Positions 1-8,672 of a stretch of 64,000 bases of DNA are shown one piece after another. Source of the stretch: Flavobacterium ginsengisoli (GTDB taxonomy: Bacteria; Bacteroidota; Bacteroidia; Flavobacteriales; Flavobacteriaceae); contig NZ_CP121110.1 in NCBI RefSeq assembly GCF_029625315.1, forward strand, positions 248,001 to 312,000, read 5' to 3'. Under the pieces are notes generated by a model. The model was not told the origin of the DNA. It ran no database searches and worked only from the letters and a program-made list of their open reading frames with translations. The translations under genes were made by a program, and so were the position numbers. Position 1 is the first letter of the stretch. Each line of letters starts with the position of its first letter.

Positions 1-228
1 TGGTACAATCAAGATGTAACACTTGACCAAACTACTTTAAAACAGGTTATTGCCATTTTACAATATAAATACGGAGTTTCATTTCGGTATAACAACGAAC
101 ACGTATTAGCAACGCCGTTAACGGTATTCATTAAGAAGGACGCGACATTAGAAAATGTTTTGGAAGAAATAAATTATATCACAAACCTAAAATTCAAAGT
201 CTATGGCGAAGTAGTAAAAGTGGATTAA
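1..228 (+). CDS. FecR-family anti-sigma factor, C-terminal end (partial)
   Basis: The frame is open from the first base and ends in TAA at 226-228, giving the last 75 residues of a protein that starts outside the window. The pattern (V-T-L-D-Q-T-T-L-K-Q-V, a YGVSFRY strand, then an ATLENVLEEI helix and a final F-K-V-Y-G strand) resembles the C-terminal STN-like/DUF4974 domain of FecR anti-sigma factors in Bacteroidota. These inner-membrane proteins hold an ECF sigma factor until a TonB-dependent transducer signals substrate binding. The next gene is a SusC protein with its own STN domain, which is the expected partner. The assignment rests on the C-terminal domain and context only, because the FecR domain itself is not visible. 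Confidence 0.78.
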   Translation, partial: WYNQDVTLDQTTLKQVIAILQYKYGVSFRYNNEHVLATPLTVFIKKDATLENVLEEINYITNLKFKVYGEVVKVD

Positions 229-238
229 AAACAAAAAA

Positions 239-260
239 AGCAGTTGCTGGAACAACTGCT
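239..260 (+). promoter_or_regulatory. Leader hairpin between fecR-like gene and susC-like gene
   Basis: An 8-bp perfect inverted repeat (AGCAGTTG / CAACTGCT) with a 6-base loop lies 38 bases before the susC start. No T-tract follows, so it is not a standard terminator. It could attenuate or stabilise the transcript between the regulator and the transporter. Confidence 0.4.
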
Positions 261-298
261 ATTAATAACTAAGCATCGTAAAAACAATTACTTAAATC

Positions 299-3200
299 AT
301 GTATTTTAAACCTTCTTATTTAAATCTAAAGAGTTTTGTCTTTTTAGTCCTGGCTTTACTTGCCTTTCAGAGTGGCTACAGTAAAACTAATTTATTAAAA
401 GAGTCAAAAGTAGCAAATAAAATAGAAAAAGCTACTCTGGTTTCTATTTTTTCAAAATTAACGCAACAAACCGACTACAAATTTAGTTACGGACAAGCTG
501 TAATTGCTGATAATACAGCTTATACGGTAAATTATAGTAATGAGTCTATTACTGCAATTTTGAATGATCTTTCGCAAAAGGCAAATTTCAATTATAACAT
601 TAGTGGAAAACTGATTTTAATTCAAAAAACAGTCGCGCCAAAAGCAATAAATGCAAAAGCAGTTGATAGAATTAAAGTAAAAGGAAAAGTTGTTGACGAA
701 TTTAAAGTGCCAATTCCTGGTGCAACAGTATCAGAAACAAGTTCTTCAAATTCAACAGTTACAAATTTTGATGGAGAATTTGAAATTACGGTTGGAGAAG
801 GAAAAACATTGGACATTTCTTATATGGGTTATAAAACCAAAACAGTTGCTGTACAGACTGGTTTTATGAATATTCAATTAGAGCCAAATACAGCTGAACT
901 AAACGAGGTTTTGGTTGTAGGTTATGGTAAACAATCTAAGAAAGATGTTACTGGTGCAGTTACACAATTAGAAGCAGGAAGTTTCAAACAAGGTGTAAAC
1001 GTTTCGGTAGATAATTTAATGCAAGGAAAAGTGGCTGGTGTACGTGTTGTAAATACAAGCGGTGAGCCAGGAGCTGGAGTAAATGTAACAATTCGTGGAG
1101 TTGGATCTATCAGAAGCGGAAGTACGCCTTTGTTCGTTGTAGATGGTGTGCCTTTGTCAAATGATGATGTAAGCCCTTCTGGAAGTAATGTAGGTTTTGG
1201 AACTTCTTCTGCTAAGAATCCGTTGAACTTTTTGAATACGAGTGATATCGAATCGATTACGGTTTTGAAAGATGCGTCGGCTTCTGCAATTTATGGAGCA
1301 AGAGGTTCTAATGGAGTTGTTTTGGTAACAACTAAAAAAGGTTCTAAAGGTGAAGGAACACTAACTTTTGATTCTTATATGGGAGTTTCGACTGTGGCTA
1401 ACAAACTAGATGTTTTAAGTGCAAGCGAATATAGAAATGCAATTACAGACAAAGCATTTGATCACGGCGGAAATACAGATTGGCAAGATGTAATTTATAG
1501 AAGTGCTATAACTAAAAACAATTCGCTTTCTTTTTCTAAACAAACAGAAACTGGAAATTATTATGCTTCGATTGCACAAATGGATCAGGAAGGTGTGGTT
1601 CGTAACAGTAATTTCAAACGTCTTTCTGGAAGAATTAACGCCGCAGAATCATTTTTAGATAACAAACGTTTGAAAGTAAAAATGAATCTTACTGCAAGTG
1701 AAACTAAAGATGACGGAGTTCCTACGAGTGATGATGGTGGTTCTAACGGACAATTGATCGTTCATACTTTGATGGCAAATCCAACACGTTCTGTTTTTGA
1801 TGCGAATGGAAACTACACCAATTTCAACATGAATGCACATTACAATCCTGCATATTTGTTGAGCATTTACCAAGATCAAACGAGAACATTAAGAGTTTTA
1901 GGAAACTTAGAAGCTTCTTTAAGAATTATTGACGGATTAGAATACAAATTAAATATTGGTATTGACCGTTCGATGGCAGAAAGAAACACAACTATTTTTC
2001 CAAACTTAACAGATTTGAATCCGAAAGGAAAATATGTTCAGAATAATTTAGATTCTAAAAACTCTTTGGTAGAGCATTATTTGACTTACAATTTAAATTT
2101 AGACAAGCATAAAATCGAAGCTTTGGCTGGTTTCTCTTATCAAAAATTTGAAAGATCAGGAACAAGTTTTAGCATTGACGGAATCTCTGATCAAGGAGAA
2201 GGAGTTCCTCCATCAATTAATCCTGGATTTAAAGGAACACAATCTGGTACAACAGGTTATGCGCAGGAGAATGAATTACAGTCTTATTTCGGAAGGCTGA
2301 ATTATAGTTTTGACAACAGATATTTGGTTACGGCTTCTATGAGAGGCGACGGATCGACTCGTTTTGGTAAAAACAATAAATATGGTTATTTCCCATCTTT
2401 TGCTTTAGGATGGAATATTGCTAACGAAAGTTTCTTAAAAGAATCTTCTACTTTAAATAATTTAAAACTAAGAGCAAGCTGGGGTCAAACAGGAAATCAA
2501 GAAGTTGAAAATAAAATTACTCAGGCAAGTTACTCTTTAGCTGGAGCTGACGGATATTATTTATACGATGATTTAAATTTAGTAAACGGAGTTTCTGTAA
2601 ATAGAACGCCAAATCCTAATTTGAAATGGGAAGTTGTAACGCAGTATAACGTTGGTTTAGATTTTAATTTATGGAACGATAAATTGTATGGAACATTAGA
2701 TTATTTCAATAAAACAACAACCGATGCAATTTTAAATGTTCCTTCTCAAGCGTTGAGTCCAACAACTACGATTTGGACTAATATTGACGGTAAGATTATC
2801 AATAAAGGTATCGAGTTTATGTTAGGTTCTAAAATAGTAGATACTAAAAACTTTACTTGGAATATCGATATGAATGGTGCGACTTTGAATAATAAAATTC
2901 AAGATCTTCCGGTTTCAGAAATCTTAACAGGAACAATTTCAGGTCCTGGACAATCTGGTGTAAATGCTAATATTTACAAAAGTGGATATGCTGCTGGTTC
3001 ATTCTACTTATTAGAGCACATTGGTTTTGATGCAAACGGAGCAAATATCTTTAAAGATCAAAACGGAGACGGTAAAATTGATAATAGCGACAGAATTATT
3101 ATTGAAGGAGCATTGCCAACTTTCTACTACGGATTCAACAGTGACATGAGATACAAAAACTTTTCGTTCTCGTTCTCTATCATCGGACAAACAGGTGGTT

Positions 3201-3583
3201 ATTTATTGAATAATACAGGTTTGAATGCATTAAACATTAACAACTTAGCATCAGACCGTAACGTAGCTACAGGTTATTATGAGTCTGGAGCAAATGCAAC
3301 AAACTCACCAATCTTGTCTACTTTATTCTTAGAAAAATCAGATTTCATTAGATTAAATACAGCTCGTATTGGTTACAATTTTGATTTAAAAGGATTAAAC
3401 TGGATCAACGGATTAACACTTTACATAACAGGTCAGAACTTAGTTACGATTACAAATTATACAGGTTACGATCCGTTAATCAACAGTCCGAAATCAAACG
3501 GAGGAAACCAATCTATCGGTATCGATTATGCAAGTTATCCAACTTCTAGAACATTCAGTTTTGGAGCAACTTTAAAACTATAA
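299..3583 (+). CDS. SusC/RagA-family TonB-dependent outer-membrane transporter with STN domain
   Basis: Outer-membrane import channel of the SusC family, 1094 residues. Residues 1-28 form a signal peptide. An STN domain (about 45-113) precedes a carboxypeptidase-regulatory-like beta-sandwich (about 125-195), then the plug, which begins near residue 203 with VVGYGKQSKKDVTG. The C-terminus is a typical barrel end (SFGATLKL). SusC proteins pump oligosaccharides into the periplasm with energy from TonB. The STN domain marks the subset that also signals to a FecR anti-sigma factor, which fits the gene directly upstream. The susD gene follows after 5 bases, so the two are co-transcribed. No degradative enzyme follows, so the substrate cannot be read from context. 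Confidence 0.95.
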   Translation: MYFKPSYLNLKSFVFLVLALLAFQSGYSKTNLLKESKVANKIEKATLVSIFSKLTQQTDYKFSYGQAVIADNTAYTVNYSNESITAILNDLSQKANFNYNISGKLILIQKTVAPKAINAKAVDRIKVKGKVVDEFKVPIPGATVSETSSSNSTVTNFDGEFEITVGEGKTLDISYMGYKTKTVAVQTGFMNIQLEPNTAELNEVLVVGYGKQSKKDVTGAVTQLEAGSFKQGVNVSVDNLMQGKVAGVRVVNTSGEPGAGVNVTIRGVGSIRSGSTPLFVVDGVPLSNDDVSPSGSNVGFGTSSAKNPLNFLNTSDIESITVLKDASASAIYGARGSNGVVLVTTKKGSKGEGTLTFDSYMGVSTVANKLDVLSASEYRNAITDKAFDHGGNTDWQDVIYRSAITKNNSLSFSKQTETGNYYASIAQMDQEGVVRNSNFKRLSGRINAAESFLDNKRLKVKMNLTASETKDDGVPTSDDGGSNGQLIVHTLMANPTRSVFDANGNYTNFNMNAHYNPAYLLSIYQDQTRTLRVLGNLEASLRIIDGLEYKLNIGIDRSMAERNTTIFPNLTDLNPKGKYVQNNLDSKNSLVEHYLTYNLNLDKHKIEALAGFSYQKFERSGTSFSIDGISDQGEGVPPSINPGFKGTQSGTTGYAQENELQSYFGRLNYSFDNRYLVTASMRGDGSTRFGKNNKYGYFPSFALGWNIANESFLKESSTLNNLKLRASWGQTGNQEVENKITQASYSLAGADGYYLYDDLNLVNGVSVNRTPNPNLKWEVVTQYNVGLDFNLWNDKLYGTLDYFNKTTTDAILNVPSQALSPTTTIWTNIDGKIINKGIEFMLGSKIVDTKNFTWNIDMNGATLNNKIQDLPVSEILTGTISGPGQSGVNANIYKSGYAAGSFYLLEHIGFDANGANIFKDQNGDGKIDNSDRIIIEGALPTFYYGFNSDMRYKNFSFSFSIIGQTGGYLLNNTGLNALNINNLASDRNVATGYYESGANATNSPILSTLFLEKSDFIRLNTARIGYNFDLKGLNWINGLTLYITGQNLVTITNYTGYDPLINSPKSNGGNQSIGIDYASYPTSRTFSFGATLKL

Positions 3584-3588
3584 TTATT

Positions 3589-5358
3589 ATGAAGACAAAT
3601 ACAATTTTTAATATAAAAACATTAGCGATATTTTCTTTTATATGGCTTTTTGCAAGCTGTACAAACCTTGACGAAGTTGTTTTGGATGAGGTTTTAGGAG
3701 AAGATACTTCAAATCCGGCTGGGGCTCTTGCAGCTGCTTACGACCGTTTAGGAGACGGAACTTTTGTAGATCACGGAGGTGTTTTCTCTTTGCAAGAATA
3801 CACTACAGATGAAGCAATATTGCCAACGCGCGGAAGTGACTGGGGAGACGGTGGAAAATGGAGAGACATGCACGAGTTTACATGGAAATCGGATAACGCG
3901 ATTGTAGTGGATAACTGGAATAAATTGACAAACGGAATTACACGTTCATTAACCGCAATTCAATCAGTTGAAGAAAGTTCAATTCCAGAGAAAAAATTGT
4001 TTTTAGCGGAAGCGAAAGGACTTTTAGCGTATTATTTATATACTACTTTAGATTTGTACGGACAAGCTCCATACAGAGATCCGATGAATCCGAACGCGCC
4101 TTTGCAGATTTTAAAAGCTGATACACAAATTGATCAATTGATAAAAGATGTTGAAGCTCTAGTGCCAGATTTGGCAGAAATGGGAACACAGCAAACGCAT
4201 CACGGTAGATTTACAAAAGAAGCCGCGTATGGATTCTTAGCGCAGATGTATCTGAATCGCGCTGTTTTTAAAGATCGTTTAAATGCATCTTCAAGCTTTA
4301 ATTTTACTGAAGCTGCTGTAACTGGTACAGGAACAGATATGGATCGTGTTATCTATTATACTTCATTGCTAATTAATTCTGGGAAATATTCTTTAGAAAG
4401 CGATTACTTCAAAAACTTCGCAAGAGACAATGAGAAAGGAAAAGAATTGATTTTTGCGATTTCTCAAAAGATAGATTACATCAGAAACGGTTCAAACAGT
4501 TTTGCTTATGTGTGTATGGAGCGTAACCAAAGAACTTCTGCAGCAAATAGAGGAACAAATGCAGCGTGTACAACTCCTGAGTTTTTTGCAACTTGGGATG
4601 GAAATCACGATGACCCAAGATTCCAACAAAAATACCAATATGGAGACGGAACTTGGTTTATGAATGATGGAACAGATATTAGCGTTCCTGCAACAGACAT
4701 TGTACCAAAAAGTGCCAATTTACCTTGGTTTCACTTTAATAGAGGAATTCAATACGGACTTCAATACGGTCCAATCTTATTGTCTTCTGGTTCATTAGAA
4801 ATGATAAACGGACGTATTAAAGTTTCTCCGTTAGTTATGGAAAAAAGCACAACAACAAGAATGGATTTTACGCCTTCTTTAACTTTCAAAAATCCAGCTC
4901 AAGCTGTTTTTGCTCAAAACGAAATCAATCAAGGAGCGCGTATTTTTAAATATGAATTTGATCCAGAAGGAGGAAACGGAAACAGTAATGTTGATATTCC
5001 ATTATTCCGTTTAGGAGGAATTTATACAATGAGAGCTGAAGCTTATTTCAGAAAAGGGAATACAGGTCAAGCTATGGAAGATTTGAATAAATTGCGTACA
5101 AGCAGAAAAAGAGAATCTCTGTACGGAGGCGTAGCAGGAAAAGCTTTGACTTCAATCGATCAAACGGTTTTATATAATGAAATTGGCTTCGAATTATACT
5201 GGGAATTGTACAGAAGACCACAAATGATCCGTTTCGGGAAATTTGATCTTCCAGGAACAGCAAAATCAGCTTCAGAGCCATACAGAAGAGTATTCCCAAT
5301 TCCGCAGTCAACAATAGATGTGACTAAAGAATTCAAACAAAACCAAGGATACAATTAA
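3589..5358 (+). CDS. RagB/SusD-family nutrient-binding lipoprotein
   Basis: Surface glycan-binding lipoprotein that caps the SusC channel, 589 residues. The N-terminus is a lipoprotein signal ending in FASC (Cys near residue 24), followed by a short acidic stretch typical of surface export in Bacteroidota. The body has the SusD pattern: a helical TPR-like scaffold, an L-Y-G-Q-A-P-Y-R-D-P segment near residue 165, and a C-terminal half with the R-x-G-x-I-Y-T-M-R-A-E-A-Y motif and L-N-K-L-R-x-S-R. The gene starts 5 bases after susC and ends just before a strong terminator, so the operon is probably only fecR-susC-susD. Confidence 0.95.
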   Translation: MKTNTIFNIKTLAIFSFIWLFASCTNLDEVVLDEVLGEDTSNPAGALAAAYDRLGDGTFVDHGGVFSLQEYTTDEAILPTRGSDWGDGGKWRDMHEFTWKSDNAIVVDNWNKLTNGITRSLTAIQSVEESSIPEKKLFLAEAKGLLAYYLYTTLDLYGQAPYRDPMNPNAPLQILKADTQIDQLIKDVEALVPDLAEMGTQQTHHGRFTKEAAYGFLAQMYLNRAVFKDRLNASSSFNFTEAAVTGTGTDMDRVIYYTSLLINSGKYSLESDYFKNFARDNEKGKELIFAISQKIDYIRNGSNSFAYVCMERNQRTSAANRGTNAACTTPEFFATWDGNHDDPRFQQKYQYGDGTWFMNDGTDISVPATDIVPKSANLPWFHFNRGIQYGLQYGPILLSSGSLEMINGRIKVSPLVMEKSTTTRMDFTPSLTFKNPAQAVFAQNEINQGARIFKYEFDPEGGNGNSNVDIPLFRLGGIYTMRAEAYFRKGNTGQAMEDLNKLRTSRKRESLYGGVAGKALTSIDQTVLYNEIGFELYWELYRRPQMIRFGKFDLPGTAKSASEPYRRVFPIPQSTIDVTKEFKQNQGYN

Positions 5359-5388
5359 GCTTGTGTGTTTATTTTTTATTTTTTTTCA

Positions 5389-5426
5389 AAAAGGCCTGTT
5401 TCGAGTAGAGACAGGCTTTTTTTTTT
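5389..5426 (+). terminator. Rho-independent terminator after susD
   Basis: The stem GCCTGT / ACAGGC is followed by ten T residues, 31 bases after the susD stop codon. A-rich sequence precedes the stem. Confidence 0.85.
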
Positions 5427-5660
5427 AAAGATGCTAAGTTTCTAAGGTTCTGAGATGCTAAGGTTTTATGCACTGTATGCATTTTGTGTTAGATGCACTG
5501 GAGTGCATCTCTGCTTAAAAATTTACATGCTAAGCTTTTAAGGTTCTGAGCTTCTAAGATTTTATGTGCTGTATGCATTTTGCAGTAGATGCACAGCATT
5601 ACATTTCTGCATAAAAAACTTAGAACCTTAGCATCTCAGAACCTTAGAACCTTAAAAAAA
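5427..5660. repeat. Intergenic repeat: two direct copies plus an inverted arm (TTAGAACCTTAGCATCT family)
   Basis: Two direct copies start with ATGCTAAG at 5431 and 5527 (period 96). Each carries a second inner hairpin around TGCATTTTG..AGATGCA. An inverted arm at 5619-5653 reads as the reverse complement of the start of the copies (AAGGTTCTGAGATGCTAAG), so the block can fold into one large hairpin. The same family recurs at 26696-26810 and in reduced form near 13140. It accounts for most of the 430-base gap between susD and the next gene. Confidence 0.7.
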
Positions 5661-5708
5661 TATAATAAACGAATAGTTAAATGTAAGTGTTATCTGATTG
5701 ATAATGAG

Positions 5709-5716
5709 TATATTTG
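5709..5716 (+). promoter_or_regulatory. Candidate Bacteroidota -7 box (TATATTTG)
   Basis: An exact match to TAnnTTTG lies 72 bases before the next start codon. No clear -33 TTG is seen at the usual distance, so the call is weak. Confidence 0.3.
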
Positions 5717-5788
5717 AGTTAGTGAAAAACACGCTGAAAATGTTTAAGAATAAAACGCTATTAAATAACTCAAAAAGTGTAAAAAATC

Positions 5789-6157
5789 ATGATACATCAA
5801 ATTGACACCACAGATAATATTGTTGCTTTTAGAGCATTGGCAGAAGTGACAAAAGAAGATTTTGTAACTGCTGTAACTCCAGCTGTTGAACATTTGGTAA
5901 AACAAATCAATGAAATTAATTTTTTGCTGGTTTTAGATACCGATATTAAAAATTTTACGCCGGGAGCTTGGTTGCAAGACGGACTTATGGGACTTAAGCA
6001 TTTAGGAAAGTGGAATAGGGCCGCAATTGTTACAGATACAGAAGAAATTATCTCTTTTACAAACGGATTTAGTTATATAGTTCCAGGTGAGTTTCGTGGT
6101 TATAAAAAAATAGATTTCAATAAAGCATTAAATTGGGTCGAGGGAAATATTTCTTAA
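5789..6157 (+). CDS. SpoIIAA-like (STAS-fold) protein
   Basis: A 122-residue soluble protein that looks like the SpoIIAA-like family (PF11964-type). Visible features are an early V-A-F-R-A-L-A-E-V-T-K-E-D-F segment, a central strand F-L-L-V-L-D-T-D, the W-L-Q-D-G helix region, and the typical R-A-A-I-V-T-D strand followed by P-G-E-F-R-G-Y near the C-terminus. The family has a STAS-like fold and no settled function. In other bacteria it often sits near stress genes. It stands alone here between two terminators and has no signal peptide. Confidence 0.8.
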   Translation: MIHQIDTTDNIVAFRALAEVTKEDFVTAVTPAVEHLVKQINEINFLLVLDTDIKNFTPGAWLQDGLMGLKHLGKWNRAAIVTDTEEIISFTNGFSYIVPGEFRGYKKIDFNKALNWVEGNIS

Positions 6158-6169
6158 TTCAATTGAATC

Positions 6170-6208
6170 AAAAAAGAGCGCTTATCTTAGATAAGCGCTC
6201 TTTTTTTT
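6170..6208. terminator. Bidirectional terminator between convergent genes
   Basis: A long perfect stem (AAGAGCGCTTATC with its complement, loop TTAG) is flanked by an A-tract on the left and a T-tract on the right. It serves the SpoIIAA-like gene on the plus strand and the small gene ending at 6231 on the minus strand. Confidence 0.9.
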
Positions 6209-6230
6209 ATGATAGTTTATTTATAAACGA

Positions 6231-6503
6231 TTAGTGGTTGTATTCAATACCGCTGCTCGATTTAGCATCTATTTTATCTTTACTAACTTGATTGTATTTT
6301 TTATAGCAAGCTGATGCTAAAATTGGCAATGCAAGACTTCCTACAACAGCACTTGCTTTTTTGTGCCCCGTTTTTTTCAAAACTGCCGATGCCAAAAGAA
6401 CACCAACACCAGCGCATACCATTTGTTTTACTGACAGATTTAACGGTTTACTTTCAGGTTTAATTCCGTGTAATAATGGGTCTATAAAATTTAAATTCTC
6501 CAT
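6231..6503 (-). CDS. Small hypothetical protein with one or two hydrophobic segments
   Basis: A 90-residue protein of unknown function. Residues 28-42 (V-C-A-G-V-G-V-L-L-A-S-A-V-L) and 50-66 (A-V-V-G-S-L-A-L-P-I-L-A-S-A) are hydrophobic and rich in small residues, joined by a basic KKTGHKK loop. The N-terminus is soluble and lacks a signal peptide. The layout suggests a small inner-membrane hairpin protein. It is the last of three minus-strand small genes and ends at a shared terminator. Confidence 0.6.
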   Translation of the reverse strand: MENLNFIDPLLHGIKPESKPLNLSVKQMVCAGVGVLLASAVLKKTGHKKASAVVGSLALPILASACYKKYNQVSKDKIDAKSSSGIEYNH

Positions 6504-6549
6504 GATGTCAACTTATTTTAATTATACTTACTTATTTAATTACTATTTT

Positions 6550-6948
6550 TTATTTTTTACTGTCGTCGCTGTCAGTTTCGCTTTCAATTTTTTCAATTTC
6601 AACCTTTTCTTTCTTTATAGCTTGGCGTAAAAGTGCAAAAAGGCTCATATAAGCATTTGCCATAAAAACCAGAGAAAACCCTGCCAAAATATACCCTCTC
6701 CAATCATTTAACAAAAGTTTATAATCGCAGATGATCAGAAAGGCAATTGTAACATAATGGCTAAAGCAATATTCACAGGTAAAGAGATAAAAGAACTTTC
6801 TGGATAAAATGTGTCTGTCATTTTTAGAATGCCTGACACACCATTCATGAGGCTCTCTAAAAATCTCCTCGTGTGTTACAGTCCAGCTAATACAGGCAAT
6901 TGGAATTGCGAGAATAAAAAGCCAGACAATTTGATCAGCTAAAGTCAT
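6550..6948 (-). CDS. Hypothetical inner-membrane protein with CxxC motif
   Basis: A 132-residue protein with three likely membrane segments (about residues 7-24, 59-78 and 88-108) and an acidic-basic charged tail ending ESETDSDDSKK. Between segments 1 and 2 is F-T-C-E-Y-C-F-S-H-Y, which recalls the C-P-x-C-x-G-F-W motif of DUF1360-type small membrane proteins. I am not sure enough to assign the family. No pathway can be inferred. Confidence 0.6.
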   Translation of the reverse strand: MTLADQIVWLFILAIPIACISWTVTHEEIFREPHEWCVRHSKNDRHILSRKFFYLFTCEYCFSHYVTIAFLIICDYKLLLNDWRGYILAGFSLVFMANAYMSLFALLRQAIKKEKVEIEKIESETDSDDSKK

Positions 6949-6981
6949 GATTAATGCATTACAATTTACGATATTTTTTCG

Positions 6982-7464
6982 TTATTCTCTCGGATGATTT
7001 TCTGGATAATGTTCTGCGTCAAAGTCATCTAAATTTTCATCTTTGTCAAAATCACTATCTTTTTCTACGTCATTTTCGTAATCTAAATCAGCATCATATT
7101 CATCATTTAAATCGTCTTGAGTTCCGTCATTCGTAATGTCATCATCTTCATTGACAATTCTTTCTTGATTCGGAATATTTTCTGCTTTAATATTGGTTTC
7201 AAAGTCTCCTTGTAAATGAGAAGGATCTTGAATAAACTCTTCATGATATTGATACGGATCTTCATCGCGAGCATAATCGTCATTATCTATAAGAGTGTTT
7301 TGTTCGTAATAATCAGGATCACTTTCGCCAAATTCTCGATTATCGTATTTTTTCAGAACTTGTTTAAACTCATCTTCATTAGAATAAGAACCGTCAACAA
7401 GCGTGTTTTGTTCGATATAATCAGGATCAAATTGACCATAATCATGGTTGTGTTGCTTTTCCAT
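6982..7464 (-). CDS. Highly acidic hypothetical protein with internal duplication
   Basis: I place the start at 7464 (MEKQHNHDYGQF), 16 codons inside the longest frame, because that ATG has the usual A-rich leader. The 160-residue product is dominated by D, E, N and Y. It has an internal duplication: F-D-P-D-Y-I-E-Q-N-T-L-V-D is repeated about 37 residues later as S-D-P-D-Y-Y-E-Q-N-T-L-I-D. There is no signal peptide or membrane segment. The D-rich C-terminal half (D-A-D-L-D-Y-E-N-D and similar) looks disordered or cation-binding. The function is unknown. Confidence 0.55.
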   Translation of the reverse strand: MEKQHNHDYGQFDPDYIEQNTLVDGSYSNEDEFKQVLKKYDNREFGESDPDYYEQNTLIDNDDYARDEDPYQYHEEFIQDPSHLQGDFETNIKAENIPNQERIVNEDDDITNDGTQDDLNDEYDADLDYENDVEKDSDFDKDENLDDFDAEHYPENHPRE

Positions 7465-7809
7465 AATAGTGTTTTTTTGATTTGTTATTTTTCCAATATT
7501 GAATCTTCGCATAGAAGACTTGCTAATTCTTTACAGTTTTACTGTATTCACGTTCTACAACATTTCTGTTGATGTAATTTTTTTCGGCTTTAACTTTAAT
7601 TATAGGCTTGTACTTCATAGCATTTTTTAAAATGCTGTAATTACAAATTTAACACGTAAATAGAAGGGAGGTTTTATAGAAAAAAGTATTATAGTTGCAT
7701 AATTAACAGTTACTTATAATGTAAATATTGTAAGAAATTATGTAAGTTTACTATAAGAGAACAATTTACATTTGATATGAAATCAATGTGCAATTAAATT
7801 TGAATCAAT
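7465..7809. other. 345-base intergenic region between divergent genes
   Basis: This AT-rich stretch separates the minus-strand acidic protein gene from the plus-strand pncC-like gene. It contains a TACATTTG box at 7767-7774, a match to TAnnTTTG placed 35 bases before the pncC-like start. I see no gene or large repeat. Confidence 0.4.
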
Positions 7810-8283
7810 ATGGCATCAGAAAAGATAACGGCATGCTGTGAGGCTTTAATAGAAAAGAACTTAACGATAGCATTTGCAGAAAGCGCGTCTGCAGGCAAAA
7901 TGTGTTATGAGTTTTCTACGGTTTTTAATTCTGGAAGAGTTCTAATAGGGGGAATTGTTTGTTATCATTCGTCTATGAAAGAAGATTTATTACAGATTCC
8001 GTGGGGGACAATTGAACAGCATAGTGCCGAATCTGCAGAAGTCACCAAGTTAATGGCGCAGAACTTTTACCGTTATGTTAATTCTGATATTTGTGTTGGA
8101 TTAACAGGACTTACAACGCCAGGAGGAAGCGAAAGTGATTCAAAACCAGTAGGAACTATTTTTATACACATTATTTTTGGAGAAAAACAAATAGCCAAAC
8201 GTTATGAATTTAAAGGAACGCCAGAAAACATTATAAACCAAGCAATAGATGTTGTGGCAGACTTGATTTTGAGAGAAATTTAA
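7810..8283 (+). CDS. pncC: CinA C-terminal-type nicotinamide-nucleotide amidohydrolase
   Basis: A 157-residue stand-alone CinA C-terminal domain. PncC deamidates nicotinamide mononucleotide to nicotinate mononucleotide in NAD recycling. Diagnostic features are T-I-A-F-A-E-S-A-S-A-G near residue 18 (the A-E-S-x-T-G-G region of the family, here with A-S-A-G), a central V-C-Y-H-S segment, G-L-T-G-L-T-T-P-G-G near residue 100, and K-P-V-G-T-I-F-I-H. The A-S-A-G variation at the T-G-G position could affect activity. The last coding bases and downstream sequence are duplicated about 143 bases later. Confidence 0.75.
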   Translation: MASEKITACCEALIEKNLTIAFAESASAGKMCYEFSTVFNSGRVLIGGIVCYHSSMKEDLLQIPWGTIEQHSAESAEVTKLMAQNFYRYVNSDICVGLTGLTTPGGSESDSKPVGTIFIHIIFGEKQIAKRYEFKGTPENIINQAIDVVADLILREI

Positions 8284-8336
8284 TAAACCAATCAAACGTC
8301 CCTACGCGACGAAACTCGACAAAACATTTTTTTTGT

Positions 8337-8367
8337 CTACCGATGAGATGTTCCTAGCGGAACATTT
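8337..8367 (+). repeat. REP-like hairpin B, copy 1
   Basis: The tag CTACCGATGAGA is followed by the palindrome TGTTCCtagcGGAACA. The short tag plus hairpin is the design of REP elements associated with RAYT transposases. Confidence 0.75.
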
Positions 8368-8477
8368 TTGTTTTGAATTGATATTTTCTAGGTGTTGTTG
8401 CCGATTTGATTTTGAGAGAAATTTAATAAACCAATCAAACGTCCCTACGGGACGATGATCACACAAACATTTTTTTT

Positions 8478-8510
8478 CTACCGATGAGATGTTCCTAGCG
8501 GAACATTTTT
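8478..8510 (+). repeat. REP-like hairpin B, copy 2
   Basis: Same tag and palindrome as copy 1, inside the duplicated segment. Confidence 0.75.
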
Positions 8511-8591
8511 TTTGTCCTAAACTAGTACTCTTTAGACTTTTGGGAGTCAAGCTAAACATATGCATTTTTAAAATTTGTATCATCAAAAGGT

Positions 8592-8622
8592 AAATGTTCC
8601 GTTAGGAACATCTCATCGGTAG
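8592..8622 (-). repeat. REP-like hairpin B, copy 3 (inverted)
   Basis: TGTTCCgttaGGAACA followed by TCTCATCGGTAG is the reverse complement of the element at 8337 and 8478, now placed just upstream of the transposase. Copies 2 and 3 therefore face each other. Confidence 0.75.
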
Positions 8623-8646
8623 AACTTTAAATGATTAATGTTTTTT

Positions 8647-8672
8647 CGTTCCAGAGGAACGTTTGGTTGGTA
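8647..8672 (-). repeat. REP-like hairpin A, inverted, adjoining the RAYT start
   Basis: CGTTCCagaGGAACG followed by TTTGGTTGG is the inverse of the CCAATCAAACG-plus-hairpin element at 8289-8313 and 8430-8454. It abuts the transposase start codon at 8673, so the element may also cover its ribosome-entry region. Confidence 0.65.

Larger units (their letters stand above)
8246..8515. repeat. Imperfect tandem duplication including the 3' end of the pncC-like gene
   Basis: Sequence from 8246 recurs from 8389 (offset 143, later 141). Both copies contain the last codons of the pncC-like gene, the stop codon, CCAATCAAACG with its hairpin, and the CTACCGATGAGATG hairpin. In the coding part, three of four differences are silent third-position changes (GTG/GTT, GCA/GCC, GAC/GAT). 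This suggests the second copy derives from a diverged functional gene. Confidence 0.8.

Noticed and set aside
5427..5660. Repeated units considered as a CRISPR array
   Set aside because: Only two direct copies, imperfect, with a large inverted arm and no unique spacers or cas genes.
8302..8586. 94-residue minus-strand open frame
   Set aside because: It lies entirely in the duplicated REP-hairpin region, and its repeated residues simply reflect the repeated DNA.
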